5,363 nucleotides of DNA from Candidatus Peribacterales bacterium. Lineage in GTDB: Bacteria; Patescibacteriota; Gracilibacteria; Peribacterales; Peribacteraceae. How positions within the stretch are numbered: the stretch's first letter is position 1; each line of letters starts with the position of its first letter. Shown here piece by piece: positions 1 through 5,363 of the stretch. The stretch is from contig JAGVCI010000100.1 of NCBI GenBank assembly GCA_020059985.1, positions 1 through 5,363 on the forward strand, written 5' to 3'. The translations under genes and the position numbers were made by a program. Below the pieces are notes generated by a model. The model was given only the letters and a program-made list of their open reading frames with translations. It searched no databases and was not told where the DNA came from.

Positions 1-228
1 ATGAAGTTTCATTGCAGAAAGATGGTTGCTGAAAACTTTAATCCAAAGGCGAAAAGAGAGCTCAAAAAGATCGATGATTTTTTGAGTGGTGTTCTGGGTC
101 ACATCGAAGCGGAGGGAACGGATACGACAGGAGAGATGGCAGATGGTATTCTTCGTGCTGGTAACGAAGCGAGAGGAAAAATTGCTGATAAATTTCGTGA
201 GTCTCTCGATCCAGACAAAGATCAGTAA
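1..228 (+). CDS. Small hydrophilic protein of unknown function (possibly 5'-partial)
   Basis: I do not recognise this protein. It is 75 residues long if the ATG at base 1 is the start. An in-frame ATG at 22-24 would give 68 residues, and because the gene touches the window edge it may also begin further left. No Shine-Dalgarno sequence can be judged for the first ATG, and the second has only a weak AGAAAG before it. The product is highly charged, with a Lys/Arg-rich stretch near residues 16-23 and an acidic tail (DPDKD). It has no membrane segment or signal peptide and looks largely helical. The reading frame closes with TAA. A second small charged protein follows 71 nt downstream on the same strand, but similar size is the only link between them. 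The composition looks like real protein; the function is unknown. Confidence 0.55.
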   Translation: MKFHCRKMVAENFNPKAKRELKKIDDFLSGVLGHIEAEGTDTTGEMADGILRAGNEARGKIADKFRESLDPDKDQ

Positions 229-265
229 ATGATTCAAATCGCCTGCGCAGCGTGTTTTTTGGGAG

Positions 266-274
266 TGCTATACT
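266..274 (+). promoter_or_regulatory. Extended -10 promoter element before the 300-506 gene
   Basis: The nonamer TGCTATACT reads as an extended -10 element: TG, one base, then TATACT, which matches five of six consensus positions. No convincing -35 hexamer lies about 17 nt upstream, which is common for extended -10 promoters. Transcription would start near base 281 and leave a leader of about 19 nt before the ATG at 300. That leader is C/T-rich and has no Shine-Dalgarno sequence. Confidence 0.45.
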
Positions 275-299
275 ACGTCTATTCATTCCCCCTCATCCT

Positions 300-506
300 A
301 TGTCTGACGAGAATGATACGAGTTATGACACTCAAGACGATTGGCACGTCGCGAGAGATTTGGCGAATGCTATGCGCGATAAGGGAGGATCCGCGGATGA
401 TGCCATCGATTCCATGCATAGTTCCTCTGATCGTCAGAGAGCGCAGGAGCTTCTCCGGTCGGACGCGCGCGACGATTTCCTTCGCGCGGTGCGTAGACGA
501 AGTTAG
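300..506 (+). CDS. Small acidic protein of unknown function
   Basis: This 68-residue protein is not recognised. The ATG at 300 is preferred over an in-frame GTG at 252. The GTG would add a hydrophobic stretch encoded across the -10 element at 269-274, whereas the ATG opens a typical soluble N-terminus (MSDEND). The N-terminal half is rich in Asp (14 Asp in the whole protein) and the end is basic (RAVRRRS), so the charge is polarised along the chain. Residues 13-28 and 44-65 look like amphipathic helices. No cysteines, membrane segment or catalytic motif are visible. No Shine-Dalgarno sequence precedes the start. The TAG stop lies 8 nt from the stop of the opposing CYTH gene, so the two genes converge almost end to end. 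A small adaptor or regulatory protein is possible but unsupported. Confidence 0.5.
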   Translation: MSDENDTSYDTQDDWHVARDLANAMRDKGGSADDAIDSMHSSSDRQRAQELLRSDARDDFLRAVRRRS

Positions 507-514
507 GTCTGTTT

Positions 515-1135
515 TTACGCGGCTGCCTCCTGTTCTTGGTGAAGTTTGATGAGCTTCCTCTTCGTGATCGGCATCATTTCATTCACCGATAGTCCCAGCT
601 CCTCGGCCGCGCGAACAATATCTTCGACGGATGCACCTTCGATCTCGAGGAAGGGCGACGCATCTGTGTTTTTTCCGCAGTACTTCGTAATGCGATCAAT
701 TTCGAACTTTGTCGTTCCTCGTTCGTAGTGGATTCTCTCCGTCAAAAAATTATCCCGCAGCGAGAGGCCTTTTCCTTCCACGGTTTCGATAAGAGACTGC
801 AGTGTCTGCTTCCCGTTCGGTTTAATTTTATAAGGATACTCGATGCGGTGCTTTATCCGCGGAATTCCATCAATTTCCACAGCAGGTAATTTGATCTTCT
901 GCATCCATTCCAGTGAACGGGTGTCATCCATGAGGTCACGCACTTCGCGGACACGTTCGCTCACATCATTCCGTTTCATCTGTTTTGTGGGGTTGAAACG
1001 TTGTTCGAAAATTTCCATTATGCCTACGAACTCTGCCCCTATCTCGCGGAGCCTTCTCTCTATATCCCTGGGGTCATCAATTTTAAATTTTGTTTCTAAC
1101 TCCTCGAATCCTTCGGATTTTTTGCGGGAAGGCAT
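515..1135 (-). CDS. CYTH-domain protein (class IV adenylate cyclase / triphosphatase-like)
   Basis: This 206-residue protein shows the CYTH signature. The N-terminal ExExK motif is E12-x-E14-x-K16 in ELETKFKI. It is followed by an R-x-R strand (R61, R63), a lysine-bearing strand (QKIKL, 79-83), the strand pair TERIHYE (132-138) and KFEIDRI (143-149), and the late F-x-E-I-E motif at 162-166. CYTH proteins form an eight-stranded tunnel that binds triphosphate groups with metal ions. Members include class IV adenylate cyclases (CyaB), thiamine triphosphatases and inorganic triphosphatases. The sequence does not show which activity applies, and a general phosphohydrolase role is at least as likely as cAMP synthesis. 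The length fits a stand-alone domain. It lies 55 nt downstream of ligA on the same strand and could be co-transcribed, but it also has its own promoter-like element. There is no Shine-Dalgarno sequence. The acidic metal ligands are present; the family assignment is firm and the substrate is open. Confidence 0.85.
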   Translation of the reverse strand: MPSRKKSEGFEELETKFKIDDPRDIERRLREIGAEFVGIMEIFEQRFNPTKQMKRNDVSERVREVRDLMDDTRSLEWMQKIKLPAVEIDGIPRIKHRIEYPYKIKPNGKQTLQSLIETVEGKGLSLRDNFLTERIHYERGTTKFEIDRITKYCGKNTDASPFLEIEGASVEDIVRAAEELGLSVNEMMPITKRKLIKLHQEQEAAA

Positions 1136-1141
1136 ACAGAC

Positions 1142-1170
1142 ATGAAAGGCGATCGGCTTTGGAGAGTCAA
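1142..1170 (-). promoter_or_regulatory. Candidate promoter of the CYTH gene with almost no leader
   Basis: On the minus strand TTGACT (1170-1165, five of six -35 matches) is followed after exactly 17 nt by TTTCAT (1147-1142, four of six -10 matches). Six bases separate the -10 from the ATG at 1135, so transcription would begin at or within a base of the start codon. This would let the gene be expressed apart from ligA. The -10 is imperfect, so the call is moderate. Confidence 0.4.
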
Positions 1171-1190
1171 TTGCGAACGCTCCCTGTGGG

Positions 1191-3332
1191 TTATTTCCCT
1201 TTGACCATCTTCAAAAACTCCGCCTCCTCGACGATTTTTGTCCCACACTTCTTCGCGTCATCAAATTTACTCCCGGGTTCAGCTCCGAGGAGGAGGTAAT
1301 CCGTCTTCTTACTCACGGATGCGCTCACTTTTCCTCCGTGCGCCTTGATCATCGACTTCGCTTCCTCGCGACTGATCGTCGGAAGTGTTCCCGTGACCAC
1401 AAACGTCTTCCCTGTAAGTGTCTGTGCGGCATGACTCCCTTTGGGTTGCAGCGCAACGACGCCGCCGTTCTCCATTTTGTGGAGGAGCGCCCGGTTATCT
1501 TCCTCCTCGATCCATTCGCTGACTGATTCTGCAACGATCGTGCCGATCCCATCGATCGCGAGGAGATCCTCTGTCGAGAGTGTGTGTAACGTTTTTGCGA
1601 TATCACTCAGTGTGATGGCTTCCACAGTGATCTTCTTTTTCTCGTTTCCGAAGAGTGTGGCCTGCGCACCGGTTTCCTCCCGTTCTATGGTCATCTTCTT
1701 CGATGGCCACTTGATCCGTCGCGCCAGGATATCCGCCGTTTCCTCCCCGATGTGACGGATGCCGAGACCAAAGAGCAGCCGTTCGATGGGCGCGAGCTTC
1801 GCGCGCTCGATCGCCGCGAGGAGATTTTCAATCTTCTTCTCTTTGAAGAGGGGGAGAGTCGCCAGATCTTCCGCGGTGAGGAAGAAAATATCTCCCGGAT
1901 CACTCACGAGCTCCTCCGCGATCAAGAGTTCGACGGTTTCTGATCCCAGTCCATCGATATCGAGCGCATGGCGAGACGCGAAGTGTCGGATTCTCTCATG
2001 GCGCGAGGCGGCGCAATTCTTATTCGGACACCGATGTACCGCTTCGCCCTCCGGACGGATCAATTGTGTCCCGCAGCTGGGGCAGTGCTCAGGGAAGTGG
2101 AATTTTTTAGCACTCTTCGGGCGCAAATTTGTCAGCACTTCGACCACTTCCGGGATGATGTCGCCCGCTTTCTGTAAAATCACGGTGTCGCCGATGCGCA
2201 CATCCAATCTTTCGATCTCATCGGCATTATGGAGTGTTGCTCGAGTTACCGTTGTCCCCGCGAGTTGTGTCGGCGAGAGGTGCGCGACAGGGGTGATGGC
2301 TCCGGTGCGTCCCACCTGGAGTTGGATGTCGAGAATTTGCGCGGTTTTTTGCTCGGCGGGAAATTTGTACGCGCGTGCCCAGCGTGGAGCCTTCGCTGTG
2401 GACCCTAAATCGCGCTGCAATTTTCGTTCATTTACTTTGATGACGACGCCGTCGATGTCGTAGAGGAGCGCGTCACGTTTTTTTCCGAAGTGGTCGTACA
2501 TTTTCTGTACCTCGGCGAGGTCTTTGCACACACGATATTCAGGATTGGTCGGAATGCCGTTTTCTTCGAAGAATTTGAGCACCATTTCCTGAGAGGAAAT
2601 TCCGAGATCATCCGCGGCATTGCCGTGGAGCGAGTAACAGAACATCGCGAGGTCGCGCGAAGCGGCCATCTTCGGGTCCAACTGGCGCACTGTTCCCGCT
2701 GCAGCGTTGCGCGGGTTCGCAAATTGCTCCGACTCGGGGAGATTTTTATTCAATTTCTGAAGCGACGTCTTCGGCATGTAGACCTCGCCAGAGATTTCGA
2801 GCATCTCGGGTCCGCTCATTCCTTTTTTGAGGGTGAAGGAGAGGGGGACCGACTCGATGGTGCGTACCGTGTGCGTCACATCTTCTCCTTCTATCCCGTT
2901 TCCGCGGGTGAGCGCACGCTCAAGGACGTATTTTCCCTTCGTGTTTTTGTACCAGAGCGTGATATTCAGTCCGTCGATCTTGAGCTCGGACACAAACTCC
3001 AATTTTTTCTTCGTGTCCCCGAGTGCGCGCTCCATCTGGTCGATCCAATCGGTGAGATCCTCCGGAGAAAATGCATCCTGGAGTGATTCCTTTGGCGAAA
3101 GGTGCTTCCGCTTGGGTAACCGACCATCCAGCGGAGCACCGACTCGTTGCGTAGGGGAATCAGCCGTAATGAGAGACGGGAATTCTTTCTCCAGCGCGAT
3201 CAGTTCCTGCTTGAGTGCGTCGCGCACGTCCTCGGAGACGTCACTTCGATTGTCGATGAAGTACGCTTTGTTCAGTCTCCAGATTTCCTCACGGAGCTTC
3301 CCGATGCGTTTCTCCGCTTCTGCTGTATTCAT
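1191..3332 (-). CDS. ligA: NAD+-dependent DNA ligase LigA
   Basis: LigA seals 3'-OH/5'-phosphate nicks in duplex DNA in replication and repair, using NAD+ and releasing NMN. The 713 residues show the full domain order. Domain Ia is about 1-65, ending in DSPTQRVG. The adenylation domain has the nucleotidyl-acceptor lysine K118 in ELKIDGL, GEVYMP (182-187), FANPRNAAAG (204-213), YDIDGVVIKVN (291-301) and K323 in AYKFPAE. The OB fold includes VGRTGAITPVA (340-350). The zinc finger is C417, C420, C435 and C440. The helix-hairpin-helix domain is about 450-625, and the C-terminal BRCT domain is about 637-713. The ATG at 3332 is preferred over an in-frame GTG at 3368, which would add an Arg-rich stretch encoded across the -10-like element. 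Oddities are substitutions at expected NMN contacts in domain Ia, TRGNG instead of TRGDG (N145), and an insert of about 35 residues near 541-576 that makes it longer than the usual ~670. All main catalytic residues are present, so it is probably active. Confidence 0.97.
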   Translation of the reverse strand: MNTAEAEKRIGKLREEIWRLNKAYFIDNRSDVSEDVRDALKQELIALEKEFPSLITADSPTQRVGAPLDGRLPKRKHLSPKESLQDAFSPEDLTDWIDQMERALGDTKKKLEFVSELKIDGLNITLWYKNTKGKYVLERALTRGNGIEGEDVTHTVRTIESVPLSFTLKKGMSGPEMLEISGEVYMPKTSLQKLNKNLPESEQFANPRNAAAGTVRQLDPKMAASRDLAMFCYSLHGNAADDLGISSQEMVLKFFEENGIPTNPEYRVCKDLAEVQKMYDHFGKKRDALLYDIDGVVIKVNERKLQRDLGSTAKAPRWARAYKFPAEQKTAQILDIQLQVGRTGAITPVAHLSPTQLAGTTVTRATLHNADEIERLDVRIGDTVILQKAGDIIPEVVEVLTNLRPKSAKKFHFPEHCPSCGTQLIRPEGEAVHRCPNKNCAASRHERIRHFASRHALDIDGLGSETVELLIAEELVSDPGDIFFLTAEDLATLPLFKEKKIENLLAAIERAKLAPIERLLFGLGIRHIGEETADILARRIKWPSKKMTIEREETGAQATLFGNEKKKITVEAITLSDIAKTLHTLSTEDLLAIDGIGTIVAESVSEWIEEEDNRALLHKMENGGVVALQPKGSHAAQTLTGKTFVVTGTLPTISREEAKSMIKAHGGKVSASVSKKTDYLLLGAEPGSKFDDAKKCGTKIVEEAEFLKMVKGK

Positions 3333-3338
3333 AGGTCT

Positions 3339-3344
3339 AGCATA
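3339..3344 (-). promoter_or_regulatory. Candidate -10 element of ligA
   Basis: On the minus strand TATGCT (3344-3339) matches four of six -10 positions, including the important second A and last T. Exactly six bases separate it from the ligA ATG at 3332, the same spacing as in the CYTH gene. The -35 region about 17 nt upstream (TGGATG) is poor. There is no Shine-Dalgarno sequence before the ATG. If real, the transcript would be leaderless. Confidence 0.35.
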
Positions 3345-3392
3345 GCGACGTCGGCATTCTGCATCCACGAGAGGACTGCGAAAAACTCTTCA

Positions 3393-3422
3393 CCAGCCTA
3401 CGCCCTGCGGGCTACGGCTTGG
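3393..3422. repeat. Imperfect GC-rich palindrome (REP-like) upstream of ligA
   Basis: The element folds as CCAGCC-TAC-GCCC-TGC-GGGC-TAC-GGCTTGG. The inner stem GCCC/GGGC closes a three-base loop, a symmetric TAC/TAC internal loop follows, and the outer stem CCAGCC/GGCTTGG pairs with one bulged T. It lies between the divergent ligA and 3563-3811 genes and codes for nothing I can see. The layout resembles the extragenic palindromes that recur in many bacterial genomes. No second copy lies in this window, so repeat-family membership is inference. No T-run follows on either strand, so it is not an obvious intrinsic terminator. Confidence 0.5.
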
Positions 3423-3503
3423 CAGGACCTGTCGTCATTCAACTTTCAGAAGTGTTGCAGGTTACGTCCGTGGGTTATTACAAAAAGTAGTCATCCTGTA
3501 ATT

Positions 3504-3536
3504 GCGATGATCTGCAATCTCGATCATTTGCAATCA
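3504..3536. repeat. Two tandem imperfect ~16-nt repeats in the divergent promoter region
   Basis: Bases 3504-3520 and 3520-3536 align at 13 of 17 positions, sharing the core CGAT-AT-TGCAATC. A weaker third copy may precede them at about 3488-3503. The first copy also contains ATGAT (3507-3511), which pairs as an inverted repeat with ATCAT (3523-3527). The spacing of about one and a half helical turns and the position 27 nt before the 3563 ATG would suit a protein-binding site, but that role is inference. Confidence 0.4.
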
Positions 3537-3556
3537 TCATCACGCAGCGGCATATA
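3528..3556 (+). promoter_or_regulatory. Weak candidate promoter of the 3563-3811 gene
   Basis: TTGCAA (3528-3533, four of six -35 matches) is followed after 17 nt by CATATA (3551-3556), which has only three of six -10 matches; TATACG two bases further on is an alternative. Six bases then separate CATATA from the ATG at 3563, repeating the spacing seen for ligA and the CYTH gene. The -35 overlaps the second copy of the tandem repeat, so a factor bound there could affect it. Confidence 0.25.
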
Positions 3557-3562
3557 CGCCTC

Positions 3563-3811
3563 ATGACGATTGCTACCGCCACGCTTGAGCAGCTCCTCGA
3601 CCTCGATCGCAAGCTTGTGCAGACACTGGGTCAACGGAAAAAACTTCTGGAGGAGTCACGCGAGCGTGAAGAGGGACTCGATCTGCCGGAGGCACAAGTA
3701 GAGATCGCCGCGGTCTGGGCAGAGGAGGGGGAGGAACTGGGCTTAGACGAGATCGCGCTCGATAAAATTGCGAAAGGAGTGGCTGAATTGTGCCGTCCAG
3801 AAGAGGAGTAA
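3563..3811 (+). CDS. Small helical protein resembling an AroQ-type chorismate mutase domain, catalytic residues not evident
   Basis: This 82-residue all-helical protein has the rhythm of an AroQ (type II) chorismate mutase domain. A long first helix carries the LDxxL...LxxR pattern (L14-D15, L18, R25). A Gly/Pro-containing turn follows (38-42), and then two helices around ELGLDE (58-63) and DKIAKGVAEL (67-76). AroQ enzymes convert chorismate to prephenate as intertwined dimers. Aligned by eye to the E. coli domain through D15 and R25, the first active-site Arg falls on Leu8, the Lys on Glu36, and the Asp-x-x-Arg-Glu region has no counterpart. Activity is therefore doubtful even if the fold is right. 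The protein is acidic, with a PEEE tail. There is no Shine-Dalgarno sequence before the ATG. It starts divergently from ligA, and the next gene follows after 86 nt. An unrelated helical hairpin is the main alternative. Confidence 0.7.
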   Translation: MTIATATLEQLLDLDRKLVQTLGQRKKLLEESREREEGLDLPEAQVEIAAVWAEEGEELGLDEIALDKIAKGVAELCRPEEE

Positions 3812-3886
3812 AGAATAGTAGACATTCCATAAAAATGGCGTAGTTTAGGCGGAGCTCTGACATTTTCTTTGGTCATTTCCATGAAC

Positions 3887-3893
3887 GGAGGTG
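3887..3893 (+). promoter_or_regulatory. Strong Shine-Dalgarno sequence deciding the 3898 start
   Basis: GGAGGTG is fully complementary to the 16S rRNA tail and ends 4 nt before the ATG at 3898; the GGAGG core ends 6 nt before it. This selects 3898 over the in-frame GTG at 3895, which is too close, and the ATG at 3910. It is the only clear ribosome binding site among the visible gene starts. Confidence 0.8.
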
Positions 3894-3897
3894 TGTG

Positions 3898-4395
3898 ATG
3901 CCGAGTTCCATGAAGCGTACGGTCGGTTGCGCTCTTGCTGGCACATTGGTATTCGTCACGTTTCTCACGTGGCTTCAAAAACAGCAAGCGCCAAACAATC
4001 AGGTCACAAAAAATTCCACCGAGTCTCGCAATCGCGAAAAGGCGTATGCACAGGCAGTAAAACTCAGGGGGGAGCTGGTCCCATTGTATTTTTCCTGTGG
4101 AGAGTACGTGAAATCCGCGGCAGAAGCAGAAATGCATTTACTCGACCTCGAGAAAGGAGAAGTAAAACCATTTTTGTCTCAAAGAGACCGTGATGAGGCC
4201 ATTGCCATTCGCCAAGTCGATGTGAAGGAACGAAAAAAGTTGGCCAACAGATTCCTCACGGACTTCGCCACAAAGGCTGAGCGCTTCAACGCACTCGTTG
4301 AACAATGGGGATTCGAGGACAAAAAGAATTTGCCCTCACCAAATGATGAACCACTTGTGCTCATCACCGACTTTCCACCACACCTCAAAGAATGA
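3898..4395 (+). CDS. Membrane-anchored protein of unknown function
   Basis: This 165-residue protein is not recognised. A short basic N-terminus (K6, R7) precedes one hydrophobic segment at about residues 9-26, ending in WLQKQ. This fits a single N-terminal anchor or uncleaved signal with the rest outside the membrane. A low-complexity polar linker (about 27-45, rich in Gln, Asn, Thr and Ser) leads to a charged, mainly helical region (46-140) that could be a coiled coil or helix bundle. A Pro-rich tail follows (146-161), ending DFPPHLKE. Cys11 is not a convincing lipobox because almost no hydrophobic stretch precedes it. The other cysteine is C67. The start is fixed by a strong Shine-Dalgarno sequence. 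The gene ends in TGA 26 nt before a terminator, so it is probably the last gene of its transcript, perhaps with the 3563-3811 gene 86 nt upstream. Lying next to pilT suggests, but does not show, a cell-surface role. Confidence 0.75.
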   Translation: MPSSMKRTVGCALAGTLVFVTFLTWLQKQQAPNNQVTKNSTESRNREKAYAQAVKLRGELVPLYFSCGEYVKSAAEAEMHLLDLEKGEVKPFLSQRDRDEAIAIRQVDVKERKKLANRFLTDFATKAERFNALVEQWGFEDKKNLPSPNDEPLVLITDFPPHLKE

Positions 4396-4421
4396 GGAAT
4401 GATCACCGTCGGGGCACACAA

Positions 4422-4454
4422 CCCGCGTCCATTTGTATCGGACGCGGGGTTTTT
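4422..4454 (+). terminator. Rho-independent terminator
   Basis: A perfect nine-base stem, CCCGCGTCC (4422-4430) with GGACGCGGG (4440-4448), encloses a nine-base loop. One G and then five T residues (4450-4454) follow. It stands 26 nt after the stop of the membrane protein gene and just before the pilT promoter, separating the two transcription units. Confidence 0.85.
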
Positions 4455-4459
4455 GGATA

Positions 4460-4488
4460 TTGAGCAAAACGGCGTTTTCCGCTATAAT
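4460..4488 (+). promoter_or_regulatory. Promoter of pilT, nearly leaderless
   Basis: TTGAGC (4460-4465, four of six -35 matches) and a perfect TATAAT (4483-4488) are separated by exactly 17 nt. The expected start, an A at about 4495, would give a leader of only about three bases before the ATG at 4498. No Shine-Dalgarno sequence can fit, so translation would use a leaderless-type mechanism. This is the best promoter in the window, and it follows directly on the upstream terminator. Confidence 0.75.
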
Positions 4489-4497
4489 AATACGATT

Positions 4498-5363
<866 letters not shown>

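Noticed and set aside
240..260. GC-rich CGCCTGCGCAGCG followed by six T residues, as a possible terminator of the first gene.
   Set aside because: Only about three stem pairs can form around the loop, and the CTGCGCAG core is a loopless palindrome; the T-run alone is not enough.
495..516. AGAC/GTCT stem followed by GTTTTT between the converging genes, as a possible terminator.
   Set aside because: The stem is only four base pairs with an eight-base loop and overlaps a stop codon; it is too weak to call.
229..549. A 106-codon open frame starting right after the first gene's stop, with a hydrophobic N-terminus.
   Set aside because: It overlaps the 300-506 gene along its whole length and runs into the CYTH gene. 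Its Cys/Met/Arg-rich composition looks like an out-of-frame shadow, while the 300-506 frame gives a normal soluble protein.
3827..3838. CCATAAAAATGG mini-hairpin after the 3563-3811 gene.
   Set aside because: Four AT-containing pairs and no T-run make it unlikely to terminate transcription.
3928..3930. Cys11 of the membrane protein as a lipoprotein modification site.
   Set aside because: The hydrophobic stretch lies after the cysteine, not before it, and the preceding residues (TVG after a short n-region) do not form a proper lipobox.

Overview
The window looks like a piece of bacterial chromosome of balanced GC content, read with the standard code. Nothing in it indicates a plasmid, phage or insertion sequence. 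The combination suggests a Patescibacteria/CPR-type genome: very short intergenic gaps, a diverged NAD+-dependent DNA ligase with an altered domain Ia and an insert in its HhH region, a CYTH-fold triphosphate-binding protein, a PilT retraction ATPase, and several small unrecognised proteins. The GC content would fit a Peregrinibacteria/Peribacteria-like lineage better than the AT-rich groups. This placement is inference from gene style, not from a phylogenetic marker.

Layout. Bases 1-506 hold two small plus-strand genes of unknown function (1-228, possibly cut at the left edge, and 300-506). Their stops converge, 8 nt apart, on a minus-strand pair read from right to left: ligA (3332 to 1191), then a CYTH-domain gene (1135 to 515). 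To the right of ligA is a 230-nt divergent intergenic region (3333-3562). It carries an imperfect GC-rich palindrome and a tandem repeat of about 16 nt. From there the plus strand encodes an 82-aa protein resembling an AroQ-type chorismate mutase helix bundle without its catalytic residues (3563-3811), a 165-aa membrane-anchored protein of unknown function (3898-4395), a good intrinsic terminator (4422-4454), and pilT (4498 to the right edge, incomplete). No gene-free stretch exceeds 300 bases.

Expression. Only the 165-aa membrane protein gene has a clear Shine-Dalgarno sequence. Promoter-like hexamers for ligA, the CYTH gene and pilT lie only 6-9 nt before the ATG, which predicts leaderless or nearly leaderless mRNAs. 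The genes do not form one obvious pathway. ligA is replication/repair housekeeping, pilT belongs to the type IV pilus/DNA uptake machinery, and the CYTH protein would act on a nucleotide or a linear (poly)phosphate. No new multi-gene system is evident. The points most worth a second look are the altered NMN site of the ligase, the degenerate AroQ-like protein and the leaderless promoter geometry.
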